Shown here piece by piece: positions 46,134 to 57,599 of a stretch of 64,000 nt of DNA. The first letter of the stretch is position 1. The number at the start of each line of letters is the position of its first letter. This stretch comes from Dama dama (lineage: Eukaryota > Chordata > Mammalia > Artiodactyla > Cervidae), in contig NC_083701.1 in the NCBI RefSeq assembly GCF_033118175.1, positions 7,459,501-7,523,500 of the forward strand, given 5' to 3'. The notes under the pieces are model-generated. The model did not search any database, was not told the DNA's origin, and saw only the letters and a list, made by a program, of their open reading frames with translations. Made by a program: the position numbers and the translations under genes.

Positions 46134-47507
46134 AGTTCAATCGCTCAGTCCTGTCTGACTCTTGGCAACCGCATGGACTGCAGCACGCCAGGCTTCCCTG
46201 TCCATCACCAACTCCCAGAGTTTGCTCAAACTCATGTCCATTGAGTTGGTGATGCAATCCAACCATCTCATCTTCTGTCATCCCCTTCTCCTTCTGCCTT
46301 CAATCTTTCCCAGCATCAGGATCTTTTCAAATGAGTCAGCTCTTCACATCAAGTGGTCAAAGTATTGGGAGCTTCAGTTTTAGCATTACCCCTAATGAAT
46401 ATTCAGGATTGATTTCCTTTAGGATGGACTGGTTTGATCTCCTTGCAGTCCAAGGGACTCTCAAGAGTCTTCGCCAACACTACAGTTCAAAAGCATCAAT
46501 TCTTCGGCACTCAGCCTTCTTTATGGTCCAACTCTCACATCCACACCATAGCTTTGACTAGATGGACCTTTGTTGGCAAAGTAATGTCTCTGCTTTTTAG
46601 TATGCTGTTTAGGTTTGTCATAGCTTTTCTTCCAAGGAGGAAGTGTCTTTTAATTTCATGGCTGCAGTCACCGTCTGCAGTGATTTTGAAGGCCAAGAAA
46701 ATAAAGCCTGTCACATGTTCCACTGTTTCCCCATCTACATGCCATGAAGTGATGGGACCAGATGCCATCATTTTAGTTTCTGAATGTTGTGTTTTAAGCC
46801 AGCTTCTTCACTCTCCTCTTTCACTTTCATCAAGAGGCTCTTTAGCTCTTCTTTGCTTCCTGTCATAAGGGTGGTGCCATCTGCATATCTGAGGTTATTG
46901 ATATTTCTCCCAGCAATCTTGATTCCAGCTCGTGCTTCATCCAGCCCGGCATTTCCCATGATGTACTCTGCATATAAGTTAAATAAGCAGAGTGACAATA
47001 TACAGCCTTGACATACTCCTTTTCCAATTTGGAACCAGTCCGTTGTTCCATGTCTGGCTCTAACTGTTTCTTCTTGACCTGCATAGAGATTACTCAGGAG
47101 GCAGGTACGGTGGTCTGGTATTTCCATCTCTTGAAGAATTTTCCACAGTTTGTTGTGATCCACACAGTCAAAGGCTTTGGTAGAGTCAATAAAGCAGAAG
47201 TAGATGTTTTTCTGAAATTCTCTTGCCTTTTTCGATGACTCAACAGATGTTGGCAATTTGATCTCTGGTTTCTCTGCCTTTTCTAAATTAAGTCCAACTT
47301 GAAATCTGAAAGTTCTAGGTTCATGTACCATTGAAGCCTGGCTTGCAGAATTTTGAGCATTATTTTGCTAGCATGTGAGATGAGTGCAATTGTGCAGTAG
47401 TTTAAATATTCTTTGGCATTGCCTTTCTTTGGGATTGGAATGAAAACTGACCTTTTCCAGTCCTGTGGGTACTGCTGAGTTTTCTAAATTTGCTGGCATA
47501 TTGAATG
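46134..47507 (-). mobile_element. BovB LINE, 5'-truncated, inserted in L1
   Basis: The 3' end is at the left. Minus-strand frames at 46535-46771 and 46768-47331 keep the RT regions FIDSTKAFDCVDHNKLW and CQGCILSLCLFNLYAEYIM; the YADD box reads YADG, and the frames are split, so it is inactive. Confidence 0.92.
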
Positions 47508-47790
47508 TTGAGTCCTCTACATGATTTACATTCTTTAAAATATGCTGAGGCTGGTTTTATGGACTAGCATATGGTCTGTCCTAGAGAATATTCCAGGTGC
47601 ACTTGAGAAAAATCTGATAGTTCCTGCATGTTCTATAAATGCTTTCTAAGTCTAGTCAGCATACAGTGGTGGTGTTCACATCTTCTATTTCCTTACCAAT
47701 TTTCTGCCTAGTTTTGCATCCATTATTTAAAAAACGTATTGAAGTCCCCAAATGTTCTTTTGTTAAGCAGTTCATAATTATTTAAGGAAA
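47508..47790 (-). mobile_element. L1, segment 4 of the split copy
   Basis: Antisense L1 resumes: 'atggactagcatatggtctgtcctagagaatattccaggtgcac' and 'tattgaagtccccaaatgttc'. Confidence 0.85.
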
Positions 47791-47793
47791 TTA

Positions 47794-48230
47794 TATTAGT
47801 TTCATATTGCCACTGTAACAAATTGTCACCAGCTTAGTGACTTCTTGTTTATAACATAGTACCTTACGGTATGAAAGTTAGAGTCTAAAATGGGCACATG
47901 CAGGCAGCATTTCTTCTGAAGACTCCAAAGGAGAATCCTTTTCCTTGTCCCTCCCATCTTCTAGAGGCTGCCAGCACTCCTACCTGGCTGCGGCCACACC
48001 ACCCCAGTCTGTTTCCGTGGTCTTCTGACTCCTCCTCCAGACTCCTCTTGTAAGGACCAGTGCTGATCACACTGGGCCCACCCAGACAGCCAGGGATATC
48101 TCCTCTACCTCAAGGTCTTTAACTCAATCATATCTACACAGTCTCTTTTGCCATGTAACGTAGCATTCACGAGTTCTGAAAATTAGGATATGGACATATT
48201 TGGGGGCCACTGCTCAATCTACCACAAACA
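47794..48230 (-). mobile_element. MLT1 LTR (ERVL-MaLR)
   Basis: The complement of the MLT1 LTR end to end: 'agtttcatattgccactgtaacaaattgtcaccagcttagtgac' at the left and '...gccatgtaacgtagcattcacgagttct...ggacatatttgggggccactgctc' at the right. Confidence 0.85.
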
Positions 48231-48504
48231 TTAGTTGAAACAAATTTCTGAATCAAGTCCTAGTTTATTTTTATTTCATGCCACTGAGCACCAGGGTCAG
48301 TATAAACCAAGCACTTTTCAGCCCTACTTTTGACATATAACCTTGTGTTCTTCCGGCATTCTTTATTTAATTATTATTGCATCAATTATTTTTAGTTGTT
48401 TTCTCTCTATATTTTCCTCATATTTTATGAAATAATTTCAAGTGATCATGTTGAATATGTATGACTGAAGCAAAAACCTGCAAACAAGATACACCTCTTA
48501 TAGC

Positions 48505-48750
48505 ATCAAAAAAGAGCACAGATTTTGAGTCAAAACAGAGCTTGGCTTTACTCTTTCTCAGGCTCAGTTTCATTATATATAAAACAGGGATATTAAGAGA
48601 AGGCCATCGTCCTGACCCCGGCACTGAACCCCAGCATCCTGCATCGCAAGCAGATTCTTTACTGTCTGAGCCACCAGGGAAACCCCTTTATCTGTAGCAG
48701 GCTGCTGCAGAGATTAAACAGTGTATGAAGCAATATGGAAAATAGATGGG
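48505..48750 (+). mobile_element. MIR SINE interrupted by a Bov-tA fragment
   Basis: MIR text 'gcacagattttgagtcaaaacagagcttgg...ctcaggctcagtttcattatatataaaacaggg' is cut at about 48602 by a SINE and resumes at about 48690 ('gctgctgcagagattaaacagtgtatgaag'). Confidence 0.6.
48602..48687 (-). mobile_element. Bov-tA SINE fragment
   Basis: Inverted tRNA-like part: 'gcactgaaccccagcatcctgcatcgcaagcagattctttactgtctgagccaccagggaaacccc'. Confidence 0.8.
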
Positions 48751-48781
48751 AGCAATGGTAACTGATGATTAATTTAACACA

Positions 48782-49165
48782 AAGAGTATGAGCTTGGGAA
48801 TCAGACTGACAAAGTCCACAGCTTTCAGTTCAAGCTTGCCATGTAACACTGAGCCAATCACAGTACCATGGAAGCCTGTTTTCTCATGTATAAAGTGAAA
48901 TTTATGCCATTCATCTCAGATTCATCTCAGAGGGCTGTACTGAGAATTGAGAAAAATATGCTCTGTAAATCTCCTGACACAGTATATGACACTTAGCAAG
49001 AACCCAACAAAATACCTCATTATTATTAATAATTACATGACACGAATAAGTTATTTTAACATCTCTAAAACCCCTGATGTATAATTTGAGATAATGCCCT
49101 AATACATGAAAATCCCTAAAACCATGTTGAAGCTATACTCAGTGCTTAATAAACATCAGTTTCTG
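48782..49165 (+). mobile_element. MIR SINE sequence, possibly two copies
   Basis: 'atgagcttgggaatcagactgacaaag...gagccaatcacagtaccatggaagcctgttttctcatgtataaag...' fits MIR; a second similar end '...cagtgcttaataaacatcag' follows. Confidence 0.6.
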
Positions 49166-49189
49166 CTGCCTCTCCAGTCCCTCTAGTGG

Positions 49190-49500
49190 TTGACAAAATA
49201 GTGCCCCGTCCCTCAAAGATGCCCACATCCTGATTTCCAGAACCAGAGAATTTAAGTTGCAGGCAAAGGAGGATTAGTGGTTGCAGAGAAAACTAAGGTT
49301 CCTGATCAGCTGACCTTAAAATGGGGAGATTATCCTGAATTATCCAGGCGAGCCAAAAGTAATCAGGATCTGAAAGACGGATGAGAAAGCAGGAGAAACC
49401 CACAGAAGAGGCAGTGCTGACACCCTGACTCCAGCCCCGTGAGACCCATTCCAAACATGTCACCTTCAGAACTATAAGATGATGAAGCAAACAAACGTGC
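49190..49500 (+). mobile_element. MLT1 LTR fragment (ERVL-MaLR)
   Basis: 'caaaatagtgccccgtccctcaaagatgcccacatcctgatttccagaacc' and '...gatcagctgaccttaaaatggggagattatcctgaattatccagg' follow the forward MLT1 order. Confidence 0.8.
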
Positions 49501-49563
49501 GGCCACGTGTCCCAGCAGACATACAAAACCAATGCACTCTCTTGTCCAGCTTGTCAGTTTTAA

Positions 49564-49672
49564 TGTAAAGTGAAGTGAAGCCGCCCAGTCGTGTCCGATT
49601 CTTTGTGATCCCATGGACTGTAGCCTACCAGGCTCCTCGTCCATGGGATTTTCCAGGCAAGAGTACTAGAGT
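49564..49672 (-). mobile_element. Bov-A SINE, single unit
   Basis: Inverted A unit starting 'agtgaagtgaagccgcccagtcgtgtccgattc'. Confidence 0.88.
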
Positions 49673-50000
49673 AACATATGAATCAGAAAACTGAAAAAGG
49701 AAAAAGCAGATTGTTTTTGTTTTCTCTATACAGATAGATGCACCTCATCTTAAAACGATGACTTTTAAGAAAATCACTTGCAACTGATCTATATTGAATA
49801 AGTGATCTTAACAGGGCTTGATTCCTGGCCCCTGCCATAAAAGAACTTAGAAGATACTGAAATATAAACTGACTTGTTAACATTCTTGCCCAACAATGTA
49901 AAATAATATAATTAAAATTAAGATACAATGTACAGCAAAGAAGAACTTAATGTTAAAAGAAACAGTCAAAGTGAGTGGAGTCTTTATTAAACTAAGCAAA
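49673..50000. other. Non-coding intron
   Basis: Nothing recognised. Confidence 0.4.
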
Positions 50001-50155
50001 GGACTTCCCTGGTGGTCCAGTGGTTAATACTCTGCACTCCCAATGCAGAGGACCCAGGTTCAATCCCTGGTCAAGGAACTAGATCCCACATGCCCCAACT
50101 GAAAAATCCCATGTGCCACAACTGAAGTCTGGTGCAGCCAAATAAATAAACTAAA
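50001..50155 (+). mobile_element. CHR-type tRNA-derived SINE
   Basis: GGACTTCCCTGGTGGTCCAG, then a tRNA-like B box 'ggttcaatccctgg', 'ggaactagatcccacatg', and an A-rich (AAATAAATAAACTAAAA) tail. This is a cetartiodactyl CHR-family layout. Confidence 0.8.
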
Positions 50156-50165
50156 AACCTAGGTA

Positions 50166-50485
50166 AGACAAGATCAGATCAGTCAATCCTAAAGGAAGTT
50201 AGTCCTGAAAACTCACTGGAAGGACTGATGTTGAAGCCGAAACTCCAATACTTTGACCACCTGATGCGAGGAGCTCTGACTCTTTGGAAAAGACTCTGAT
50301 ACTGAAAGACTCTGAAGACTGAGGGTAGGAGAAGGGGACAACAGAGGATGAGATGGTTGGATAGCATCACTGACTCAATGGACATGAGTCTGAGCAAACT
50401 CCAGGAGATGGTGAAGAAGAGAGAAGCCTAGCGTGCTGCAGTCCATGGGGCTGCAAAGAGTAGGACACAACCGAGTGACTGAACA
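50166..50485 (+). mobile_element. BovB LINE 3'-end fragment
   Basis: 'caatcctaaaggaagttagtcctg...' to 'aagagtaggacacaaccgagtgactgaac' is the BovB 3' region. It directly follows the CHR SINE tail. Confidence 0.88.
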
Positions 50486-52379
50486 AAACAAAAGCAAGAC
50501 ATAGTATGCATTTCCCTTGGGGATTGGGCTAGCTTCAAGAACACTATATGGTAAGTTTCAAGGGAAAATTTATGTTTTAAAACCTATACTGAATATTGTG
50601 ATTTTGTTTAACCAGAAGAAATACTTTTTCTTTATGTATATGTGATAATGGTAGAGACCAATATCTTCTCTTCAAATAAGAGAACCAATTCAAGGTACTT
50701 AGAAGTTTGCTACTGAAATTTTCAAACAGAAGGCAAAATTATACTGGGAAAGGGTTTTTTTGTTTGTTTGTCTGTTTGTTTGTTTTTTAAGGTTAAGTGA
50801 ATAGGAACTGACAGCTTTAAAATGAAATGAAATCTGAAACATGAACTGACACTTTACTAATTCTTACTATAGTCTGCAGGCAAAGGAACTGAAAAGCAAA
50901 ACATCAGGTATGTCAGTGACATACCCAAATGTCTTGGGGACACCAAGGATCTGTGCTGTCCTCTCCAAAGCCTGTAACAGCATTACCAGTGCAAAGAACC
51001 GAGGCCCAAGTTGGGGCTCTGGGATCCCTGTCACCTCACCTGGGAGACAGCACAGGAAGACGGGGCCTCAGGGGGCTGGGAAATGAAGCTAAACACCATC
51101 CTCTGAAAAGGGGGCCTTCTCTGGGCTTTTCTCCTCCACTCTCCTTTCGGGGCCCACTTTACCATGTAGCTGCGGCAGTTAAGAAAGCCCCACAGGGCTA
51201 CCCATCTTGACTGAGGCTCCTGCCAACCATGCAGAAGCCCAGATAAGAACGACATGAGCCAGAAGGAGGCAGAGAAGCTTGTCTGCTCCTGCCTAAGTCC
51301 TAAGTGAAAGGTGCTGGGGCCAACACAATTGCCTGCCAAAGGGTCATGTGCCAAAGTTCTGTGGCTGGAGTTCTTTCACTATGATCAGAGCCTGGAAGGC
51401 TGCTTGGAAGGCTGTCTACTAACCAGCCTAAGTCCCCAGGGAGCCCTGAGGCCTGGGGGACCTTGGTCAGCCAGCAGGACTCACACTCGGGGTGGAATCC
51501 GGAGCCACCACCACCTGCAAATATAGCAACGCAACAAGAGAGCAGCGATGTCTACCCGTATTTGCTGGTGAGAACCAGAAGCCGCAAAGCATAGCCTTTA
51601 AAGTCTCCTGGAAAGTGTAAACCAGCCCTGAGTCAATTCAGAAGACGTGTGGTCAGGAGCCAGCGTGGCAGACAGACAAGCCTCTGACGTACTGACCTCC
51701 ACCATGTTTCCTGAGGCTCCTCCACATTCTATCACTTAGGGTTCACAAAGCCTACAGAGACCCTACTTGGCTTCAGACTCACCAGTAGTGACAAATTTTA
51801 AGATTTCTATTTGAAATACATCACACGTGAAAAAGGCTTTTAAAATAAACATTTTAAAGTGTAATTTACACTGATGGAATCACACGGCCTTTATGAAGCT
51901 AGTCACCTTAAGAACAGGAAAGAATGGCGGGTTTCTTCTCCTTTGCCCAAGGCTTCTGTTGACATAGCTGCACGGATTCTTTCCTCTGCCCTTTCCTCCT
52001 TCGACCCTGCACAGGTACCCTCTCCCTGGGGGATCTCATCTCCCAGAGGATCTCATCATCCTCTGTGGCTTCAACTGCAAGGCAACGCATTTTTATGAAA
52101 GCTGACATCTAGAAATACCACCTGTAGCTCTGAACTCACATAATTCAAAAGCTTTTCAACCTGCACTGCTCAGCAATACTTTCTAAAATGCATAGCTGAC
52201 CATGACACTGTCCTGCACTGATGCTTCAGCTGTGCTCCAGAACCTTAAAATGCATTCACACTCCTCAGCCACTGGGGGCCTTGCACGCTCTAGTGCCCAC
52301 CTACCCCTCCAGCCCCACTTCTTAATACACTGCTGCTTTTAGCTTACACTTCAGACTGACAGAGAAACTGCTTTCCCCT
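50486..52379. other. Non-coding intron
   Basis: A (GTTT)n run lies at about 50755-50791. 50930-51530 is GC-rich with short frames on both strands, none supported as exons. Confidence 0.45.
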
Positions 52380-52460
52380 GTCATTCACTCAACAAACCCC
52401 AAGGGCCCGCCGGGGGGCAGGCACTGTTCTGGGCACTTGCAATTCTGCAGGGAATAAAGT
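52380..52460 (-). mobile_element. L2 LINE fragment
   Basis: 'tcattcactcaacaaacccc...ggcaggcactgttctgggcact' is inverted L2 text. A CTCF-like motif lies inside it. Confidence 0.45.
52407..52420 (+). promoter_or_regulatory. CTCF-like motif, forward orientation
   Basis: CCGCCGGGGGGCAG differs from the core CCGCCAGGGGGCAG at one base. Predicted only. Confidence 0.4.
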
Positions 52461-52478
52461 CTTGGGGCTCAGAAGCCT

Positions 52479-52745
52479 CGGAGAAGGCAATGGCACCCCA
52501 CTCCAGTACTCTTGCCTGGAGAATCCCATGGATGGAGGAGCCTGGTAGCCTCTAGTCCATGGGGTCACTAAGAGTTGGACATGACTGACTTCACTTTCAC
52601 TTTTAACTTTCATGCATTGGAGAAGGAAATGGCAACCCACTCCAGTGTTCTTGCCTGGAGAATCCCAGGGACGGGGGAGCCTGGTGGGCTGCCATCTGTG
52701 GGGTCACACAGAGTCGGGCACGACTGAAGTGACTTAGCAGCAGCA
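52479..52745 (+). mobile_element. Bov-A2 SINE (two A units)
   Basis: GGAGAAGGCAATGGCACCCC and GGAGAAGGAAATGGCAACCC units, an AGC-rich tail, and 12-bp repeats GCTCAGAAGCCT at 52467-52478 and 52746-52757. Confidence 0.94.
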
Positions 52746-52757
52746 GCTCAGAAGCCT

Positions 52758-54529
52758 GGAGTCTCAGTGTCTTGTCACTGAAACCTCACAGGAAGTCTGG
52801 GACGAGGGCAGTGTCACGACTGTCTCAACAAACTAAAGTGCTGGTGCCTAGGGAGGCGAAGGAATGTGCCCAGATCCAGAAATTCCTCAACAGCCCAGGG
52901 AGGCGGCCCACAGGTCTGAGTCCCAGACTCAAGGCTCACGCACACGCTGCCAGGTGCACACACTGGCACAGCCACCCAAGAAATGGAGCTTATCCCCTCA
53001 AAATCGGCAGCCAGAAACTCCAGGAAAAGAACAGCCTTTCTCCATTTTCCTTCACCAAGGCATCCTGAAATCACGGATCCACTGCCCTAATGCAGAGAGG
53101 AAAGTGAGCACAGCTGACCACTCATCCCACAGATACTTTCCAAGCACCGACCGTCTCCTGCGCTCAGCACTGGAGGGGGAAGCCAAGCCAAGAAGGCAGA
53201 TTTTCTGTCTGTAGGAAGCTGGGATGCCCATGGGAGAAACAGCTCCCAACAAAGCATTCTAATCCAGAGCAGGCATGGCTGAGAAGAGGCGGGGCTGTAC
53301 TGGGGGCTGGGGTAACACCGAGGAGGAGCAGGACCTCACAGGCAGCCAGGCCTTGCTTTACCAGCAGGAAGCTGCTGGAGCAGGAATGGCTGCCCGCATG
53401 CCTCCCCCACATCAGGCCTCACCCCGGCCCACCCACTGCCCCGGTCCCTGGGAAGACCCCGTGCACGGTCTTCATTACAGTGCTCACCACCCTGCAATAT
53501 AAATGTCCTTTAATTTGGCTGCTTCCCCACTGGGCTGAGAACCCTTTAAGCAGGGTGAAGGACTCCGGCCCTGAGCCCAGGCTGAGTGCGCCACCCTTCC
53601 TGAGGAAGAAGTGGACACCCTCCGGCCCAGCAGAGACAACCGGCCCAGCAGAGACCTCCTCCCGAGGGTCCTCCCCAGCAGCCGGGAGGGGTGTCCCGAG
53701 ACTCTGAAAGTCCTCAGTGTGAGGAGCAGACGGTGCCCCACCTGCCAGACACTGGCTGCCAACACTCCCAACACTCCCTTCTGTCCCGCATCCTTTGTTG
53801 CAGGTAAGGTGGGGCGCAGGACCAACCACAAAGACCAGGAGGCAGGAACCCAGCGGTCTCTAGATCAGAGCTCAGAGCGGCTCAGGGCGGGGAGGGGGCC
53901 GGGCCGCGGCCAGGAGACCGGAGGGAACAAGGAACACGCTCTGCGGCCAGCGGCCTCCGGGACACAGGGCACTGCCCGCGGGACATGAACCCACAGGCTC
54001 GGGACTCAGATCCCCTGGGGCTCGCTTCAGACCTGAAGAGCCTTCAGCCCAGAGAGTTTGTTATCAACAAGGGTACTGCTCCCATTTAGCATTTAAGGAG
54101 CAAAGCCCTGACAGAGGAAAAAGAAACAGACAGCACACAGCCCAAGGACCGGACTGAGCGACACGACCTTCCAGTTTCTGCCCCTGCCCTCCGACCTCAC
54201 TGCAGACCACACCGGGGGGCAGGCAGCTCTGTCCCCAGCGGCTCTGACCGGCGACACCAGCACACGCACTCGGGGAGGGGCTGGGAGGGCTGCCTCTGAC
54301 TCAGGCATCACCGAGGCATAACTTCCTTGAGAGTACTTTTCACACTCAAAACCATAACAAAAAGTAAAATCCACTGAGCAAGTCAAAGTCGTATGAGGGA
54401 CCTCAGGGCCTGAGGACAGAGCCCAGGGGGAAGGAGACAGCCGTCTCCCCCTTTCTCACAGAACAGGGCTCTCCACAGAACCATGAAGTGCTCTGAGACA
54501 CAGAACTGTAAGTCCACTTTTTATGGATT
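52758..54529. other. Non-coding GC-rich intron
   Basis: 53270-54000 is GC-rich with many overlapping short frames. CpG density is moderate and no splice-flanked exon or KHDRBS3 exon 1 text is present. A short tandem 'ccggcccagcagagac' occurs at about 53622-53655. Confidence 0.45.
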
Positions 54530-54715
54530 TTAGAGAAAGCATCGTGCCTGCCAGTGCAGAAGACGTGGATTCCATCGCTGGGTCGGGAATATCCCCTGAA
54601 GAAAGAAATAGCAACCCACTCCAGTCTTCTTGTCTGAAAAATCCTATGGACAGAGGAGTCTGGAGGGCTACAGTCCCTGGGGTTCGCAAAGAGTCAGACA
54701 TGACTTAGCCATTAA
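54530..54715 (+). mobile_element. Bov-tA SINE, diverged
   Basis: 'gaaagcatcgtgcctgcc...' through 'aaagagtcagacatgacttagc'. The tRNA-like head is degraded. Confidence 0.8.
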
Positions 54716-55204
54716 CAATCTCATTTTATACAGTGACGGTGAAGGACTATAACCAACTGAATGTATACAGATAACTGATGGAGGGCGGGCAAGAGGTAGG
54801 GAAGATGAAAGAAGGAAAGAAAAAAATAAAAATGTTCCCTTTCAGCAGAATGTCAACCAATACACGCAGACGGAATGTCAGAGTGAGAAAATTACCATTT
54901 TACAACCATCACAGTAATAATTAATTCAGGTAAGAAACATTAACGGGTACTAAAATTTGTGAGGGAGAGTTTAATAAGGAGTATTTACACAGTCTCAAAG
55001 CATCACCCCACAAAAGTGCTAATTAATTACAAAAGGAAAATGGAAACTTTACAGGGGACAAAACCAGCACCACCTGCACCAAGTGAACAAAACTTAACAT
55101 CATCAGTAACGACGGGATAAAGTAACAATGAGACTGTGTGCCTCCTGCTGTGACGTATTAAGGACACACCATCACCTTGGTGGAACTCCTGCCAAGAGTG
55201 CACA
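54716..55204. other. Non-coding intron
   Basis: Nothing recognised. Confidence 0.4.
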
Positions 55205-56675
55205 GGTCAGTCGCTCAGTCCTGTCCGACTATTTGTGACCCCATGGACTGTAGCACGCCAGGCTTCCCTGTCCATCACCAACTCCCCTCCCAGAACTTGC
55301 TCAAACTCATGTCCATCAAATCGGTGATGCCATCCAACCAACTCCTCTTCTGTCATCCCCTTCTCCTCCTGCCTTCAATCTTTCCCAGCATCAGGGTCTT
55401 TTCTAAGGGGCCAGTTCTTCATATCAGGTAGTCAAAGTACTGGAGTTTCAGCTTTAGCATCAGTCCTTCCAATGAACATTCAGGACTGATTTCTTTTAGA
55501 GCTGACTGGTTTGATCTCCTTGCAGTCCAAGGGACTCTCAAGAGTCTTTTCCAACAACACAGTTCAAAAGCATCAATTCTTCAGCGCTCAGTCGTCTTTA
55601 TGGTCCAATTGTCACATTCATACGTGACTACTGGAAAAACCATAGCTTTGACTAAATGGACCTTTGTCAGCAAAGTAATGTCTCTACTTTTTAATATGCT
55701 GTCAAGGTTGGTCATAGCTTTTCTTCCAAGGAGCAAGCATCTTTTAATTTCATGGCTGCAGTCACTATCTGCAGTGATTTTGGAGCCCAAGAAAATAAAG
55801 TCTCTCACTGTTCCATTGTTTTCCCATCTATGTGCCATGAGGTGATGGGATGGATGCCATGATGATCTTAGTTTTCTGAATGTTGAGCTTTAAGCCAACT
55901 TTTTCACTCTCCTCTTTCACGTTCATCAAGAGGCTCTTTAGTTCCTCTTCACTTTCTGCCATAAGGGTGGAGTCATCTGCATATCTGAGGTTATTGATAT
56001 TTCTCCTGGCAATGTTGATTCCAGCTTGTGCTTCCTCCAGCCCAGCATTTCCCATGATGTAACTCTGCATGTAAGTTAAATAAGCAGGGTGACAATATAC
56101 AGCCTTGACATACTCCTTTCCCAATTTGGAACCAGTCTGTTGTTCCATGTCTGGCTGTAACTGTTGCTTCTTGACCTGAACTGCATACAGATTTCTCAGG
56201 AGGCAGGTAAGGTGGTCTGGTATTCCCATCTCTTTCAGAATTTTCCACAGTTTGTCATGATCCACACAGTCAAAGGCTTTGGCATAGTCAATAAAGCAGA
56301 AGTAGATGTTTTTCTGAAATTTCTTGCTTTTTCGATGACCCAATGGATGTTGGCAATTTGATTTCTGGTTCCTCTGACTTTTCTAAATCCAACTTGAACA
56401 TCTGAAAGTTCTCAGTTCATGTACTGTTGAAGCCTGGCTTGGAGAATTTTGAGCATTACTTTGCTAGCATGTGAGATCAGTGCAATTGTGCAGTAGTTTG
56501 AACATTCTTTGGCATTGCCTTTCTTTGGGATTGGAATGAAAACTGATCTTTTCCAATCCTGTGGCCACTGCTGAGTTTTCCAAATTTGCTGGCATATTGA
56601 ATGTAGCACTTTCACAGCATCATCTTTTAGGATTTGAAATAGCTCAATGGGAATTTCATCACCTCCACTGGCTTT
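55205..56675 (-). mobile_element. BovB LINE, 5'-truncated, longest copy here
   Basis: About 1.47 kb, 3' end at the left. Minus-strand frames show RT motif A (FIDYAKAFDCVDHDKLW) and an intact YADD box (55972-55983). The reading frame shifts between these two motifs and back, and the GKGVCQGCILSPCLFNL segment lies in another frame, so it is inactive. The right end reaches back to the SSGGDEIPIELFQ-like region. Confidence 0.94.
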
Positions 56676-57599
56676 TAGCAGTATGAACAGAGTACACAAC
56701 ATGAATCTAAATGTAAAGAAACAGACAACCCACACTGAGAGGTACTCTACAAAAACCCAGCCTGTGTAGTATTTAAATATGCATGCCATGAAAGGCAAAA
56801 GACAGTGAGCTATTCCAAATTAAGAGACTAAAAGGCTTGACAGCTAAATGCAATGTGTGGTCTTGATCCGGATCCTATAAAAGACAAAACTGGAACGACT
56901 GACAAGAATAGCACATGGACCATAAGTTAAATAATAAAAATACCAAAACGATGACTAACTTCTGTCATCACTGTTATCTGGTAAGTACAGTTATGTCAGA
57001 GATAGCCCTTAGTCTCAGGAAATACAAAGGTACTTAGGTATTGGGGTAAAGGTAGATAACACACACACCTTACTCTCAAATGAGTTATGAAAATACACAG
57101 ACAGAAGGGCAAAGCCAAATGTGGGGAAATGTAAACAACTGGTGACTCCAGACGAACAAGTATACAGGGGTTTTTAGCACTATTCCTTTAACTCTCTGTA
57201 AGTTTAAAGTTGTTTTCAAACAAAAACTGTAATGCCAGGAAGGAAAATGGGAGGGGGAGACGAAAGAAGACAGATAAACAACCACAACACACAATGACAA
57301 ATAGGAATGTGAAGATGTTATGGAAACATGGGAAATGGGAATTAATAACCTGGAGGAGTCAGAAAATTTGCCTATCCCTGCCAAGTCCTTTCCTCCATCT
57401 GCAACAATTTCTGCATCCAGCTAATCCTCTCTGAAAAAGCCTCTGCCAGAAAGCCTAGCTTGGTCCTGAGATGAGAGAGGTCATTCTGATCCCCTAAAGC
57501 CCCTATGTCTTCTTCTTCCAAACAGCACTTAACACACTGTTAAAATTGTTCCCCCTACACGTTAATCTCCCCCACTGGATTAGATTCTTTGATTAAAAA
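56676..57599. other. Non-coding intron before the minisatellite
   Basis: No repeat family or gene recognised. Confidence 0.4.

Noticed and set aside
47794..49500. Two MLT1 copies as LTRs of one provirus
   Set aside because: They lie in opposite orientation with unrelated MIR and SINE sequence between them, so they are separate fossils.
53270..54300. GC-rich block as KHDRBS3 exon 1 and promoter
   Set aside because: No sequence for the expected N-terminal residues, no donor after such a segment, and CpG density is only moderate.
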